The notes under the pieces are model-generated. The model did no database searches. It saw only the letters and a list, made by a program, of their open reading frames with translations, and was not told where the DNA came from. Below are positions 16,904-26,100 of a DNA stretch of 59,593 nucleotides, piece by piece (position 1 is the stretch's first letter; each line of letters starts with the position of its first letter). This DNA comes from Micavibrio sp. UBA6147 (GTDB lineage: Bacteria; Pseudomonadota; Alphaproteobacteria; Micavibrionales; UBA1664). The stretch covers positions 1-59,593 of the forward strand of contig DIUX01000003.1 of assembly GCA_002423185.1 (NCBI GenBank), read 5' to 3'. Position numbers and translations under genes: made by a program.

Positions 16904-16946
16904 AGATCAGCCCCCAGATCAGCCCCAGATCAGCCCGAGATCAACC
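16904..16946 (-). repeat. Stop-codon-spanning tandem repeat, ChaN-like gene
   Basis: Four imperfect units of 9 to 12 bases (plus strand AGATCAGCCCC) at 16904-16915, 16916-16926, 16927-16937 and 16938-16946. Each contains the complement of TGA. The gene's stop is in the last unit. Confidence 0.75.
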
Positions 16947-18017
16947 TTTTGCAGGCTTGCGTCCCGCTGGCTTTTTATAGCGTCTTTGCGCCGCGTCCTG
17001 AAGGTCTTGCGGCGGCATTTTGCCGTTGGTCAATTTTCCATCGCCATTCATATCGACGTGGCGTAACTCTAATTTGTCGACGTCAAAGAAAGACTCGCTG
17101 ATATCCGCGATACCGGCATTGAGTTTCCACAGCTCGGTCATGCTGTATTCGCCTGTGCGTTGGCTGTCGAGGTTAACCATCCGGCTTCGCAGGCCATAAT
17201 TGGTGAGCTGGTCATCCAGATCAAATTTCCAGACATTGCCATGCCACGCGCCATAAACGACCAATGCCCGCCCGCCCCGCGCCGTTGACGCAATGTCAAA
17301 TGCCAGACGTTTATCATGTTCATAAAGGCGTTCAAGCACCATACTGTCCGACGCATGAACGCGGATGCCGTCGGATTTTGCCGCTTTGATGAAGTTCAGG
17401 CGGTGGGCGAGTTGGGTCAGCGCCTTTGTTTCATTCAAATGGGCATTCCATGAATTATTGGCGTATGTCCACCACAAGGCAAGATCCGCAAATTCCTTGA
17501 ACGAGATTTTGTTCTTATAATAGGCGTCGATATAGGGGTCGAAATGCTTGTTCATTTCAAGATACACGTCGCGCACTCCGCCGGATTTCATGGCGTCCAG
17601 CGTGTCACGATGGCCGAACACGAAATTGAGGAAATGGGCGCGGCTGTGGTCGGAATCGCCGATGATCAAAACATCCGTTCCATTCGCCATCGCATCCAGC
17701 GTCCGCCGCCATTTGCCGGTTTTTTCGCGTTTGATCGGGTTTTGGCGTAAGGCCACATCGAGCGCGGCGCGTTCCAGCCTGAATTCATTGGCCATGCCTT
17801 CGCCCTCAAGATAGGTCAGGACATCGGCCCGCACACCGCCGGGGCGAACGCGCAGCAAGACCGTTTCGTTCAGCACAACTTGCTTGAGCGGGTCATTCGT
17901 CAACATCGGGTCGATGGAGGTGACGTAATCGGCCGCGGTTGGCTGAGCCTGCGCCATGCCACCGGTTGCAAGGTGGGCAGCAAGGGCAAAAATGGCGGCA
18001 AGTTTTTTTACTGTCAT
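16941..18017 (-). CDS. Exported ChaN/EreA-like protein with EF-hand-like loop
   Basis: 358 residues with a Sec signal peptide (about 1-24, ending GMAQAQ). The body carries patterns of the haem-binding/TraB-TIKI superfamily: VLIIGDSDHSRAHFLNFVFG, YLEMNKHFDPY, and ALVVYGAWHGNVWK, with conserved Asp, Glu and His residues. A short calcium-binding-like loop, HVDMNGDGKLTNGKMP, lies near residue 330. The basic tail is AGRKPAKG. Function may be periplasmic hydrolysis or ligand binding. The ChaN assignment rests on pattern, not on a search. Confidence 0.65.
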   Translation of the reverse strand: MTVKKLAAIFALAAHLATGGMAQAQPTAADYVTSIDPMLTNDPLKQVVLNETVLLRVRPGGVRADVLTYLEGEGMANEFRLERAALDVALRQNPIKREKTGKWRRTLDAMANGTDVLIIGDSDHSRAHFLNFVFGHRDTLDAMKSGGVRDVYLEMNKHFDPYIDAYYKNKISFKEFADLALWWTYANNSWNAHLNETKALTQLAHRLNFIKAAKSDGIRVHASDSMVLERLYEHDKRLAFDIASTARGGRALVVYGAWHGNVWKFDLDDQLTNYGLRSRMVNLDSQRTGEYSMTELWKLNAGIADISESFFDVDKLELRHVDMNGDGKLTNGKMPPQDLQDAAQRRYKKPAGRKPAKG

Positions 18018-18040
18018 GCCGCCATCATACTATGGAAATA

Positions 18041-19114
18041 TTAATCTTCGGTGAAAGATGAGGCCGCCGGAGTTTTACCGCGGGTTTTGAACAGCGAACA
18101 TGCAATGCCGCCGACCAAAATCGCCACGGTTACGGCGAGCGACACAAGCGGCGGGCATTTGCCGAGGCCGAGCATATCGACGAGCAATAATTTCGCCCCG
18201 ATAAACACCAAAATAAGCGCCAACGCATATTTCAAATAGACAAAGCGTTCCATCAAGGCCGCCAAGGCAAAATACAGTGCCCGCAAGCCTAAGATCGCGA
18301 AAATATTGCTGGTGTAGACGATATAGGGGTCAAGGGTGATGCCGAAAATCGCGGGGATGGAATCCACCGCGAAAATCACGTCCGCGACCTCGATCATCAC
18401 CAATGTCACAAAGAGCGGCGTGACGAACAGCGCCATGCGCGGGGCGGCGGTGTTGCGGCCATTCGTGTCCTTGTCGTTCTTGGTTTTGTTCTTATCATCG
18501 CGGTCTTCAGACTCCTCCAGCGGGGCGCGGACAAAAAACTGATGCCCGTGCAGGGTTTTTGTGACGCGCATATACCGCGTCATGAAGGACAGAACCGCAT
18601 TGTTTTCAAGGTTTGTTTCTTCACCTGAGGACAGCGCGATTTTGAGGCCGCTGATGACCAAAAAAGCGCCGAAGCCATAGAGAATCCAATGGAATTCCGC
18701 CACCAAACTCGCGCCGAGGCCGATCATAACGCCGCGCAGGACAATGACGCCCAATATCCCCCAGAACAAAACGCGGTGTTGATAAAGGCGCGGCACCGCC
18801 ATGTAGGAAAAGATCATCGCGATGACGAAAATATTATCCATCGCCAATGTTTTTTCGACCACAAACCCCGTCCAGTATTCAACCGCCTTGGTTTGCCCGA
18901 GTTCCCACCAAACCCAGCCGCCGAACAGCAAGCCGACCGCAATATAAAACGCGGAAAGTTTCAGGCTCTCCTTCACCCCGATCACATGATCCTTGCGGTT
19001 TAAAACGCCCAGATCAAGCACCAAAAGGCACAGGACAATGGCCATGAAAACAGCCCACATCCAAAGTGGTTTTGACAAAACATCACTGTAAAGAAAAGGA
19101 AGAATATCGTGCAT
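18041..19114 (-). CDS. TerC-family integral membrane protein
   Basis: 357 residues from the ATG at 19114 (MHDILPFLYSD), with about nine membrane segments. Motifs are typical of TerC/Alx: FVVEKTLAMDNIFVIAMIFS, VLRGVMIGLGASLV, and EVADVIFAVDSIPAIFGIT, with the two conserved Asp-containing segments. Members are linked to manganese or calcium handling and tellurite resistance. A long charged loop (about 180-205, EESEDRDDKNKTKNDKDTN) is atypical. An in-frame extension to 19162 is possible. I looked for a yybP-ykoY riboswitch upstream and could not support one. Confidence 0.93.
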   Translation of the reverse strand: MHDILPFLYSDVLSKPLWMWAVFMAIVLCLLVLDLGVLNRKDHVIGVKESLKLSAFYIAVGLLFGGWVWWELGQTKAVEYWTGFVVEKTLAMDNIFVIAMIFSYMAVPRLYQHRVLFWGILGVIVLRGVMIGLGASLVAEFHWILYGFGAFLVISGLKIALSSGEETNLENNAVLSFMTRYMRVTKTLHGHQFFVRAPLEESEDRDDKNKTKNDKDTNGRNTAAPRMALFVTPLFVTLVMIEVADVIFAVDSIPAIFGITLDPYIVYTSNIFAILGLRALYFALAALMERFVYLKYALALILVFIGAKLLLVDMLGLGKCPPLVSLAVTVAILVGGIACSLFKTRGKTPAASSFTED

Positions 19115-19522
19115 AAGATATCTTTCGCACCCCGATGACATGAAAGCGCCCATCCCGACCATTCAGGAAAAGGCGGTTCCGACATCGCGCTCGACGGGTT
19201 CGAACGCCAGAGGGGCCCGGCACAAGATGGATTTTACCATATTCTTATGACGCACACAATATTGATCTGCATTGATCTGTGCGCCTGATGGAGAATGATG
19301 CGAAGCGAGCGTCACCCATTTTTTGCGTGTATCTTGTTATTTCAAGAGCACGATACACGCTCCTTATTTATACGTTATCCCGTTATTTTAATTAAAAACA
19401 TTCCTTTGTATGCTAAAACCATAGGTTGTTTTATTGAATTTACGATTGTGATATAATTTGCGTGATGCAAACCAAAGGCGGCGACCGAACGCCCCTTATT
19501 ATTCGTGAAGGATTCCCTTATC
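19115..19522. promoter_or_regulatory. Divergent promoter region of terC and chemoreceptor
   Basis: This stretch of about 400 bases has no gene. A TATAAT box occurs at 19451-19456 on the plus strand, 65 to 70 bases before the chemoreceptor start, without a clear -35 at the right distance. The segment near 19180-19215 is GC-rich and contains a TTCGAAC sequence resembling a tRNA T-loop, but no tRNA can be folded around it. Confidence 0.45.
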
Positions 19523-20995
19523 ATGGCCTTATTTGCAAAGCACGATGCCGCGCTCGTCTTGGATGCCCTCAACAAATCCCTTGCCGTGATCGAATTCACG
19601 CCGGACGGGACTATTTTAAACGCAAACGGCAATTTTTTGGGTGCAACGGGCTATGGCCTTGATGAGATAAAGGGCAATCATCACCGTATTTTTTGTGACC
19701 GCGCCTATGTATCCACCCCCGAATACGCCGATTTTTGGGCGCAGCTCGGGCGCGGGATGTTTTCATCGGGTGAATTTAAGCGGGTCAAAAAAGACGGGGG
19801 CGATGTGTGGATTCAGGCGAGTTACAACCCCGTTCTCGACAAAAAGGGACGCGTGAAAAAAGTCATTAAATTCGCCAGCGATGTGACCGCCGACAAAATG
19901 CGCAATGTTGACCTTGGCGGACAGATTGACGCGATTCAACGTTCACAGGCGGTTATCTCGTTTTCACCCGACGGCAAAATCCTGAACGCCAACAAAAATT
20001 TTCTTGATGCCGTTGGCTATACGCTTGAGGAGATTCAGAGCAAACACCACAAAATGTTCTGTGATGAGGGGTACACGCGTTCGCCCGATTACGCGGCGTT
20101 TTGGCGCGACCTTGCCGATGGGCGGTTCTATTCCGGCGAATTCAAACGCATCGACAAATACGGCAACGACGTCTGGATTCAGGCGAGTTACAACCCGATC
20201 ATGGATTACAACGGCAAGGTCACAAACATCGTCAAATACGCCTCCGACACCACCGAAATTGTCAAACAACGGCAAAAAACCGAAGCCATGAACCGCGAGA
20301 TTTTGGCGCATATTGCCGCGATCACGCAATCCATTTCAAATGCGACGGGGCAGGCTTCGTCCGCCTCATCCTCGACCTCCGAAGTCTCCGCCAATATTCA
20401 AATTATCGCCACGGCGGGTGAGGAGATGAATTCATCGGTTGCCGAAATATCGCGCAATATGGGGGCGACGCTCGCCGCCGTGGATCATGTCCTGAAAATG
20501 GCGGATTCAGCCGATGAGGAAGCGCGAAAACTCAATGACTCCGCACAAGACATGACCCAGATCGTGTGCATGATTGAGGACATCGCCAATCAGATTAACT
20601 TGCTGTCGCTCAATGCCACCATTGAATCGGCACGCGCGGGCGAAGCCGGCAAAGGATTCGCCGTGGTTGCCAGTGAGGTCAAATCCCTCGCCGCCGAAGC
20701 CACCAAAGCCACAGTCCAAATCGCAGGAAAAATCAACGCCATGCAAGCCGTATCGGAGGAAGTGACCAAAGCCCTTGATAGCATCAAAGGCGCCATTAAT
20801 AATGCCCGCGACAACACCACCACCATCGCCTCCGCCATCGAACAGCAAACAGCGGTGACGGGCGAGATTTCCAACAATATGCAACGCGCCGCAGGGGCGG
20901 TTCAATCGGTCAATGACAACATCGTGCAAATTGCCCAGTTGACCAAAGAGGCCGATGGGTTGGTCGCCGAGATCGGCAAAATCGTCAATGAATAA
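19523..20995 (+). CDS. Soluble methyl-accepting chemotaxis protein, double PAS
   Basis: 490 residues from the ATG at 19523, with GAAGGA about 10 bases upstream; a GTG at 19505 in the same frame overlaps that site. Two tandem PAS domains at about 13-125 and 140-250 share the motifs GEFKR and DVWIQASYNP, showing that one arose by duplication. The signalling domain ends the protein; its tip reads IANQINLLSLNATIESARAG and GKGFAVVASEVKSLA. No membrane segment exists, so it is a cytoplasmic receptor, perhaps sensing redox or a small ligand through PAS. No chemotaxis genes lie nearby. Confidence 0.95.
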   Translation: MALFAKHDAALVLDALNKSLAVIEFTPDGTILNANGNFLGATGYGLDEIKGNHHRIFCDRAYVSTPEYADFWAQLGRGMFSSGEFKRVKKDGGDVWIQASYNPVLDKKGRVKKVIKFASDVTADKMRNVDLGGQIDAIQRSQAVISFSPDGKILNANKNFLDAVGYTLEEIQSKHHKMFCDEGYTRSPDYAAFWRDLADGRFYSGEFKRIDKYGNDVWIQASYNPIMDYNGKVTNIVKYASDTTEIVKQRQKTEAMNREILAHIAAITQSISNATGQASSASSSTSEVSANIQIIATAGEEMNSSVAEISRNMGATLAAVDHVLKMADSADEEARKLNDSAQDMTQIVCMIEDIANQINLLSLNATIESARAGEAGKGFAVVASEVKSLAAEATKATVQIAGKINAMQAVSEEVTKALDSIKGAINNARDNTTTIASAIEQQTAVTGEISNNMQRAAGAVQSVNDNIVQIAQLTKEADGLVAEIGKIVNE

Positions 20996-21112
20996 GGACG
21001 GGAATAGGCGTGGGAACAAGTGCGGCGGGTAAACTAAACCTGCATGGGCGCGAACATTGCCCGTTCCGGCCATTATGAGCGAGATATTTCGGCGAGATGA
21101 TCCGGTGAAATC

Positions 21113-22561
21113 TCAGGGAGTCGGAATAAGGAAAGCGCCGCCGGAACGCAGGGTTTGCACGGGGGTTACGCCGTCCTGTGCGTTCTCGCCCTGCGTAGCG
21201 TCTTCCTGCGCGCCCTCTTGGGCGACTTCTGGGGCGTCTTCTTGGGTTGCACCTTGGGTGACAACATCCTGTGACGCGCCGGCTTGCGGCGCGGCCTGTA
21301 TTCCCCAACGAACGCGCAGCGCATCATCCATCGTGCCGGTGAAGAAATCCGTCATGCGCGGCTTTACATAGCTTGGCAGATTGATTTGTTGAACAAATTC
21401 AAAAGCAAAGCGGGCTTGGGTGTCCATAAGCCGATGATCTTCAAACAGCCTCAAGAGCGTATTGACCGAACGCTCGGGGAATTTTTCAAGCATCACATTC
21501 ATAAGATAGACCGAAGCATCCATATGTTCGCGCCCAATCGCCATAATAACGGCACTGGCGTAGCCGTTCCATTCATACGCATGCCGCCCCTCTAGAAAGC
21601 GGATTATTTCCAAAGAATTTCGTGATGCCGCCCTGTCCAAGGCCGCGTCATAGGTCGCGGTGGTGTCAATGTGGAAGTTGGACTCCAGCGCGTCCGCCGT
21701 TTCACCTTGCATCCCCATAAGAGCCGATGCATAGACATTATTCAGCATGGATTGGCTCGCAAGGCCTTCGCCATAGGCGAGGTCCAAAAGAGCCTGCGTT
21801 TGCCCCTGTGCCGCCAGATGCCCCATCACCGAGGCGATGCCCTCTTCCCTGCTATTAAAGCGATCAGCAAGGGCGATGGCTTGCTGTACGTGCCCCGATG
21901 AGGCCAGCCCCTGCAAGACCGTCGTAAATTGCGAATAATTTTGCGACACATACGCCCGTGGCGCTATGGCGATCAAAATTTCGGCGGCCGTTTCGTAGTC
22001 TTGCGAGTCCACCGCAGCATGAATCGCAACACTGATATACCGATCATTCACATTCAGAGTGCGGTACAGGTTAATCGCCCCCACAGCCTCGCCAGAACTG
22101 GCAAGCGCGACAAACAATGCGTCTTCATTGAAGAAGCCGATATTACTCGAACGGCGCATATTGCGAAGAATTTCGGCATGGCCTCCTTGCGCGGCGAGGG
22201 TGATAATGTCGTCCTTAATATCATTCGCGACGCCGTAGACGTAATGATTGTCATCGTCTTGTTCCAACAACATGTTGAACAAGGTCATGTCGCCGGTTGA
22301 GGCGGCATGGCGCAAGAAACGCGCCATATCCTCATCGCCCAAACGCGCAACGTATTTTTGCGCCGAGTCGTAATCATTTTGCGTGACGGCCTGCTCAAAG
22401 TTTTCGGCGCCGAAAATATACCGATCCGCTCCATACCAACCGCTCGGCACCAACAAAGACGCCGCGACAAACGCCGCCATCAAGCCGCCGCGCTGTTTGC
22501 GTTGCTGCGTCTGTTTTTGCTTTTCTTTGAAGGTCGGGTCGTCCGTTGGTTTATCAGCCAT
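21113..22561 (-). CDS. Membrane-anchored ankyrin/TPR-like repeat protein
   Basis: 482 residues from the ATG at 22561; a TTG at 22600 could also start it, and neither has a strong ribosome binding site. One membrane segment at about 27-45 (GGLMAAFVAASLLVPSGWYG). The remainder is a series of helix pairs resembling ankyrin or TPR units (DDIITLAAQGGHAEILRNMR, RAASRNSLEIIRFLEGRH). The tail is rich in Gln, Glu, Ala and Gly with repeated QEGAQEDATQGE-like words, probably disordered. A role in protein-protein contact outside the membrane is inference. Confidence 0.75.
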   Translation of the reverse strand: MADKPTDDPTFKEKQKQTQQRKQRGGLMAAFVAASLLVPSGWYGADRYIFGAENFEQAVTQNDYDSAQKYVARLGDEDMARFLRHAASTGDMTLFNMLLEQDDDNHYVYGVANDIKDDIITLAAQGGHAEILRNMRRSSNIGFFNEDALFVALASSGEAVGAINLYRTLNVNDRYISVAIHAAVDSQDYETAAEILIAIAPRAYVSQNYSQFTTVLQGLASSGHVQQAIALADRFNSREEGIASVMGHLAAQGQTQALLDLAYGEGLASQSMLNNVYASALMGMQGETADALESNFHIDTTATYDAALDRAASRNSLEIIRFLEGRHAYEWNGYASAVIMAIGREHMDASVYLMNVMLEKFPERSVNTLLRLFEDHRLMDTQARFAFEFVQQINLPSYVKPRMTDFFTGTMDDALRVRWGIQAAPQAGASQDVVTQGATQEDAPEVAQEGAQEDATQGENAQDGVTPVQTLRSGGAFLIPTP

Positions 22562-22844
22562 TGTCTTGCTTAATGTCTTGCCCTGTTGGATTTGATTCAA
22601 TTCCTACAGAATAAACGCGTATTATGTCAATATTTTTATGGCATGATCTGTGACTCCCCGGCCTTTTTAGCCTCCGCCCAAAAAAATCGTGCAGCGCAAT
22701 AAAAATATGTTGAATCTTTTATCCGTTTACTGCATATAATGTCTTACGCACGTGTCTATGGCGGCCCATAAGGTTGGTTATGCTACGACGTATATCTTTA
22801 GTTAACTTGGGGCTTCGGCCTCTTTAGCGTAGGGTTTACAGTTG

Positions 22845-24122
22845 ATGACCAACCAAACTTCCCAGGGAGTCCCGGGGGCTTCCGTCCATGCATTTTCGCT
22901 CTCAGACGCGCAAGTCATTCCCCATAAAGTTGAACCGCTGTCCATCGCTCATGATGTGGATGATGCGTATATTCGTGCGCTGAGCCCCTGTGTGCCCGTT
23001 CCGGTATTGAATCCAGCGCGGCTTGAGGACAAAGCCCGCGAATTCACCGCCGCCTTTACGGGGCATGTGTTGTATGCCGTAAAGTGCAACCCCGACCGCG
23101 TTTTCCTTCAGGCCATGTATGATGGCGGCGTGCGGCGTTTTGATGTCGCCTCGATTGCCGAGGTTCGCTTGCTCCGCGAGATGTTCACGGATGTGAAACT
23201 GTATTTCATGCACCCGATCAAAGCCCCCGAAGCCATTCGCGAGGCCTATGTTAACCACGGTGTGCGCGCCTTTGTGCTCGATTATGCCGATGAGCTTGAA
23301 AAAATCCTTACCGCCACCAACGGCGCGCCGGATCTCGAGCTGTTTGTGCGGCTTGCGGTTCCGAAAGACACGCCGGCGGGCGGAGTCGCCACCGATTTCT
23401 CCAGCAAATTCGGCGCGAAACCAGCCGTTGCGAGTGAATTGCTCGCCAAATGCCGCCCGCATTGCGCGGTGCTGGGGTTGAGCTTTCACGTTGGCACACA
23501 ATGCCCCGACCCGATTGTCTATTCCAAGGCCGTTGGTCATGCCGCATCCGTTATTGCCAAGAGCGGCGTGGTCGTTGAGGCGCTTGATGTCGGCGGCGGA
23601 TTTCCCGCCGATTTGAATTCCGCAACGCCGATTCCGCCTGTCGCCGCCTTTACCCGCACCATTGCGGATGCCGTTGACGAACACGCGCTTGGCGGGCTGG
23701 AATTACTGTGCGAAGTCGGGCGCGGGCTTGTGGCCTGTGCCGGATCGCTCATCGTACGGGTCGAGGGGCGCAAAGACGATCTTTTATACCTCAATGACGG
23801 CACGTATGGCGGGCTGTTTGAGGCGGGCGGTTCGGTTGGCTTGCCCTACCCCGCCCATCTTATCCGCCGCGAAGACCGCGCATCGGATGCGCCGCTCATG
23901 GCGTTTCGCTTTGCTGGCCCGACCTGCGATTCCGTTGACATGATGCACGGGCCGTTCATGTTGCCCGCCGACCTTCGTATCGGGGATTGGATCAAACTTG
24001 ACCAGCTCGGCGCCTATGGCGAAGTGTCCCGCACTGATTTCAACGGATTCGGCACGGTTCAAAAAATCATCGTGCAAAAGCAGCACTCCGCCGCGAACGG
24101 GCCGATTGTGGTCGCGCAATAA
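22845..24122 (+). CDS. Ornithine/lysine decarboxylase, fold-type III
   Basis: PLP-dependent decarboxylase of the alanine-racemase fold, making putrescine or cadaverine, hence the polyamine pathway. The 425 residues include the PLP lysine K80 in YAVKCNPD, the FHVGTQC motif, the Gly-rich phosphate loop ALDVGGGFPADL, EVGRGL (EPGR in most relatives) and the second active-site segment GPTCDSVDMM with its Cys. The length and the PTCDSVD motif fit the ODC/L-ODC group rather than diaminopimelate decarboxylase (LysA). AGGG stands 11 bases before the ATG; the TTG just before it is an alternative start. Confidence 0.9.
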   Translation: MTNQTSQGVPGASVHAFSLSDAQVIPHKVEPLSIAHDVDDAYIRALSPCVPVPVLNPARLEDKAREFTAAFTGHVLYAVKCNPDRVFLQAMYDGGVRRFDVASIAEVRLLREMFTDVKLYFMHPIKAPEAIREAYVNHGVRAFVLDYADELEKILTATNGAPDLELFVRLAVPKDTPAGGVATDFSSKFGAKPAVASELLAKCRPHCAVLGLSFHVGTQCPDPIVYSKAVGHAASVIAKSGVVVEALDVGGGFPADLNSATPIPPVAAFTRTIADAVDEHALGGLELLCEVGRGLVACAGSLIVRVEGRKDDLLYLNDGTYGGLFEAGGSVGLPYPAHLIRREDRASDAPLMAFRFAGPTCDSVDMMHGPFMLPADLRIGDWIKLDQLGAYGEVSRTDFNGFGTVQKIIVQKQHSAANGPIVVAQ

Positions 24123-24137
24123 TATAATTGAGCGCGC

Positions 24138-24620
24138 CTACAACAAGTCGAACAAGAGCGGGATCAAAGGCAGGTCAGCAGGGGGCATGGGGTAGTCATT
24201 CAATTGACTCAAGTGAACCCATTTGACCTCCTGCCCCTCTTGCGGGGTGATGGTGCCTTTCCATTTGCGGCAGGCAAACACCGGCATCAACAGATGAAAA
24301 TCATCATAAGAATGGGACGCGAAGGTGAGCGGCGTCAGGCAATCGGTGCAGGTCAAGATGCCCAGCTCCTCATGCAATTCGCGCGTTAAGGCGTATTCAG
24401 GCGTTTCGCCGGCGGCAATTTTACCGCCCGGAAATTCCCACAGGCCGGCCATGGCTTTGCCTTGCGGCCTGCGGGCGATTAATATGCGCTTATCCGCGTC
24501 AATCAACACCGCCGCCGACACATATACCAACCGCTTATCCGGCGCGGGGGGCAGGTGATCGGGGATCTCCTGTCCACAGCAGCCGTCTTCGGCGAGAATG
24601 CCATGATGGTCGTCATGCAT
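24138..24620 (-). CDS. mutT: MutT-type Nudix pyrophosphohydrolase
   Basis: Cleans 8-oxo-dGTP from the nucleotide pool. Of 160 residues, the canonical Nudix box runs 66-88: GKIAAGETPEYALTRE, then LHEELGI. The region KRILIARRPQGKAMAGLWEF is typical of MutT. The extra N-terminus (about 30 residues, HDDHHG and CC pairs) is longer than usual and may reflect an upstream start choice. mutT next to secA is a familiar arrangement. Convergent with the decarboxylase gene. Confidence 0.88.
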   Translation of the reverse strand: MHDDHHGILAEDGCCGQEIPDHLPPAPDKRLVYVSAAVLIDADKRILIARRPQGKAMAGLWEFPGGKIAAGETPEYALTRELHEELGILTCTDCLTPLTFASHSYDDFHLLMPVFACRKWKGTITPQEGQEVKWVHLSQLNDYPMPPADLPLIPLLFDLL

Positions 24621-24659
24621 GGTGCGGTTCGTCCTTTGCGATGTTTTTCGCGCGTGCCG

Positions 24660-25766
24660 TTATTCGGCGGCAGGCGGTATTTCACCCATGGCTGGCGCTT
24701 CCGGCAAAGGCTTGCCATTAAAATCGAAAATTTCGATTGTGGAGTCTTTGCGCAGTTCGCTCAGATAATTTTCGAGAATTTGCTTGCGCAATTCTTGCTC
24801 CAGCCCGTCTTTCACTTCGTCAAAGGACGGCTTCGGACGCTTGCGCATTTCCTCGACCTTAACGATGTGAAAGCCGAATTGGGTTTTCACCGGTGATTCG
24901 GACACATCGCCGATTTTCATCGCAAAGGCGGCATCGGCAAATTCTTTGACCATGTCTTGCTGGCTGAAGAATCCGAGGTCGCCGCCATTGGCTTTACCGG
25001 ACGGGTCGGTGGTTTTGTCCTTGGCAATCGCTTCAAAATCGCCGCCATCCTTGATCGATTTGATGATAGCGTTGGCTTCTTCCTCCGTTTTCACGAGAAT
25101 GTGGCGGGCGCGGATTTCATCAACTTCGGGGACGTTGCCGATTTCTTTGTCGTACAGGGCTTGCAATGCGTCATCGCTGAGGGCTTCATCCGCCATTTTC
25201 ACGAGGAAGACATTGCGGGCGATCTGGTCTTTGACCAGATTGATTTGCTCTTGATACATCGGGTCTTTTTCAATGCCGGATTCTTTGGCTTTTTCGATGA
25301 CCAATTCACCGCTGACATATTGTTCCAAGAAGAACGGGAAGATTTGTGACGGTTCAACATTTTGACCGTTCAATGCTTGCATCATCACCGGCAGGACTTC
25401 GCTGCGGCGAATTTCGCGGTCATTGATGCGGGCAACAACGGGGTCTTCGTCTACCGCACCGGCATCCGCAGGAGTCGTTGCGGGAGTGTCTGTAACAGAG
25501 TCTGCAGCAGCTTCAACTGGCGCTTCATCTTCACCGGCGGCCGGCGTGATACCATTTGTCGCATCGGTTGCGGGTGCCACGCTTGCCACGGGGGATACGC
25601 TGGACATCAGGCTGTCTTTGCCGCCATTCATGACAAAGGTTGCGCCGCCGAATACGGCCAGAACCAGCGCGGCAACGCCGACCAGTTTCCAGTCAGTTTT
25701 GCTTTTTGTGCGGGCGGCGGGGGCGAGATTTTCAGCCGATTGTGGTTTCTTTGTTTCGTCAGACAT
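24660..25766 (-). CDS. Membrane-anchored parvulin-type peptidyl-prolyl isomerase
   Basis: 368 residues. A cytoplasmic N-terminus is followed by a membrane anchor at about 27-46 (LVGVAALVLAVFGGATFVM), a disordered acidic Ala/Pro linker, a SurA/PrsA-like helical part, and a parvulin domain at about 215-310: IRARHILVKTEEEANAIIKS, GGDLGFFSQQDMVKEF and QFGFHIVKVEE. It would help fold secreted proteins emerging from SecYEG. It is divergent from secA. The last residues (LPEAPAMGEIPPAAE) form a Pro-rich tail. Confidence 0.92.
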   Translation of the reverse strand: MSDETKKPQSAENLAPAARTKSKTDWKLVGVAALVLAVFGGATFVMNGGKDSLMSSVSPVASVAPATDATNGITPAAGEDEAPVEAAADSVTDTPATTPADAGAVDEDPVVARINDREIRRSEVLPVMMQALNGQNVEPSQIFPFFLEQYVSGELVIEKAKESGIEKDPMYQEQINLVKDQIARNVFLVKMADEALSDDALQALYDKEIGNVPEVDEIRARHILVKTEEEANAIIKSIKDGGDFEAIAKDKTTDPSGKANGGDLGFFSQQDMVKEFADAAFAMKIGDVSESPVKTQFGFHIVKVEEMRKRPKPSFDEVKDGLEQELRKQILENYLSELRKDSTIEIFDFNGKPLPEAPAMGEIPPAAE

Positions 25767-26100
25767 GGGCGCAGGCTCCTTCTTCTTTCTTCAAAAAATT
25801 GTTGTCAACATGGGTTAAACGACACGATACCGTGATTCAATAATCCTGATTTTGTTTTGCAAGCTAAGCCCTTCACGCCGCCTTGGCAAGGCCATCGTTG
25901 CGCGTTATCCAGACATATCATGGCGCACGCATCCCCATATGAACCGCCAATAAAGGCAAGATCATGGCCAAAATCACGGCAATGGGCGGTGAATAAAAGG
26001 CCGCACAACACCATGGCGGCATTGACGAGAAGGATTTTGCCTCTTATACCAGATAGCAAACCTAAGTTATGAATATCATCGAACATCCGGATTTAAAAAC
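25767..26100 (+). promoter_or_regulatory. secA promoter region
   Basis: This 334-base gap between the divergent parvulin gene and secA carries TTGACG (26022-26027) and TATACC (26045-26050) with exactly 17 bases between them on the plus strand, a good sigma-70 promoter. Transcription from about 26057 gives a leader of about 44 bases. A minus-strand open frame at 25805-26086 was considered and rejected. No SecM-like arrest peptide was found. Confidence 0.6.

Noticed and set aside
19115..19240. yybP-ykoY manganese riboswitch upstream of terC
   Set aside because: TerC/Alx genes often have one, but I could not find its conserved loop sequences; only a TTCGAAC resembling a T-loop is present.
25805..26086. 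Minus-strand 93-codon frame between the parvulin gene and secA
   Set aside because: It has no ribosome binding site and no recognisable features, and it lies over the secA promoter.
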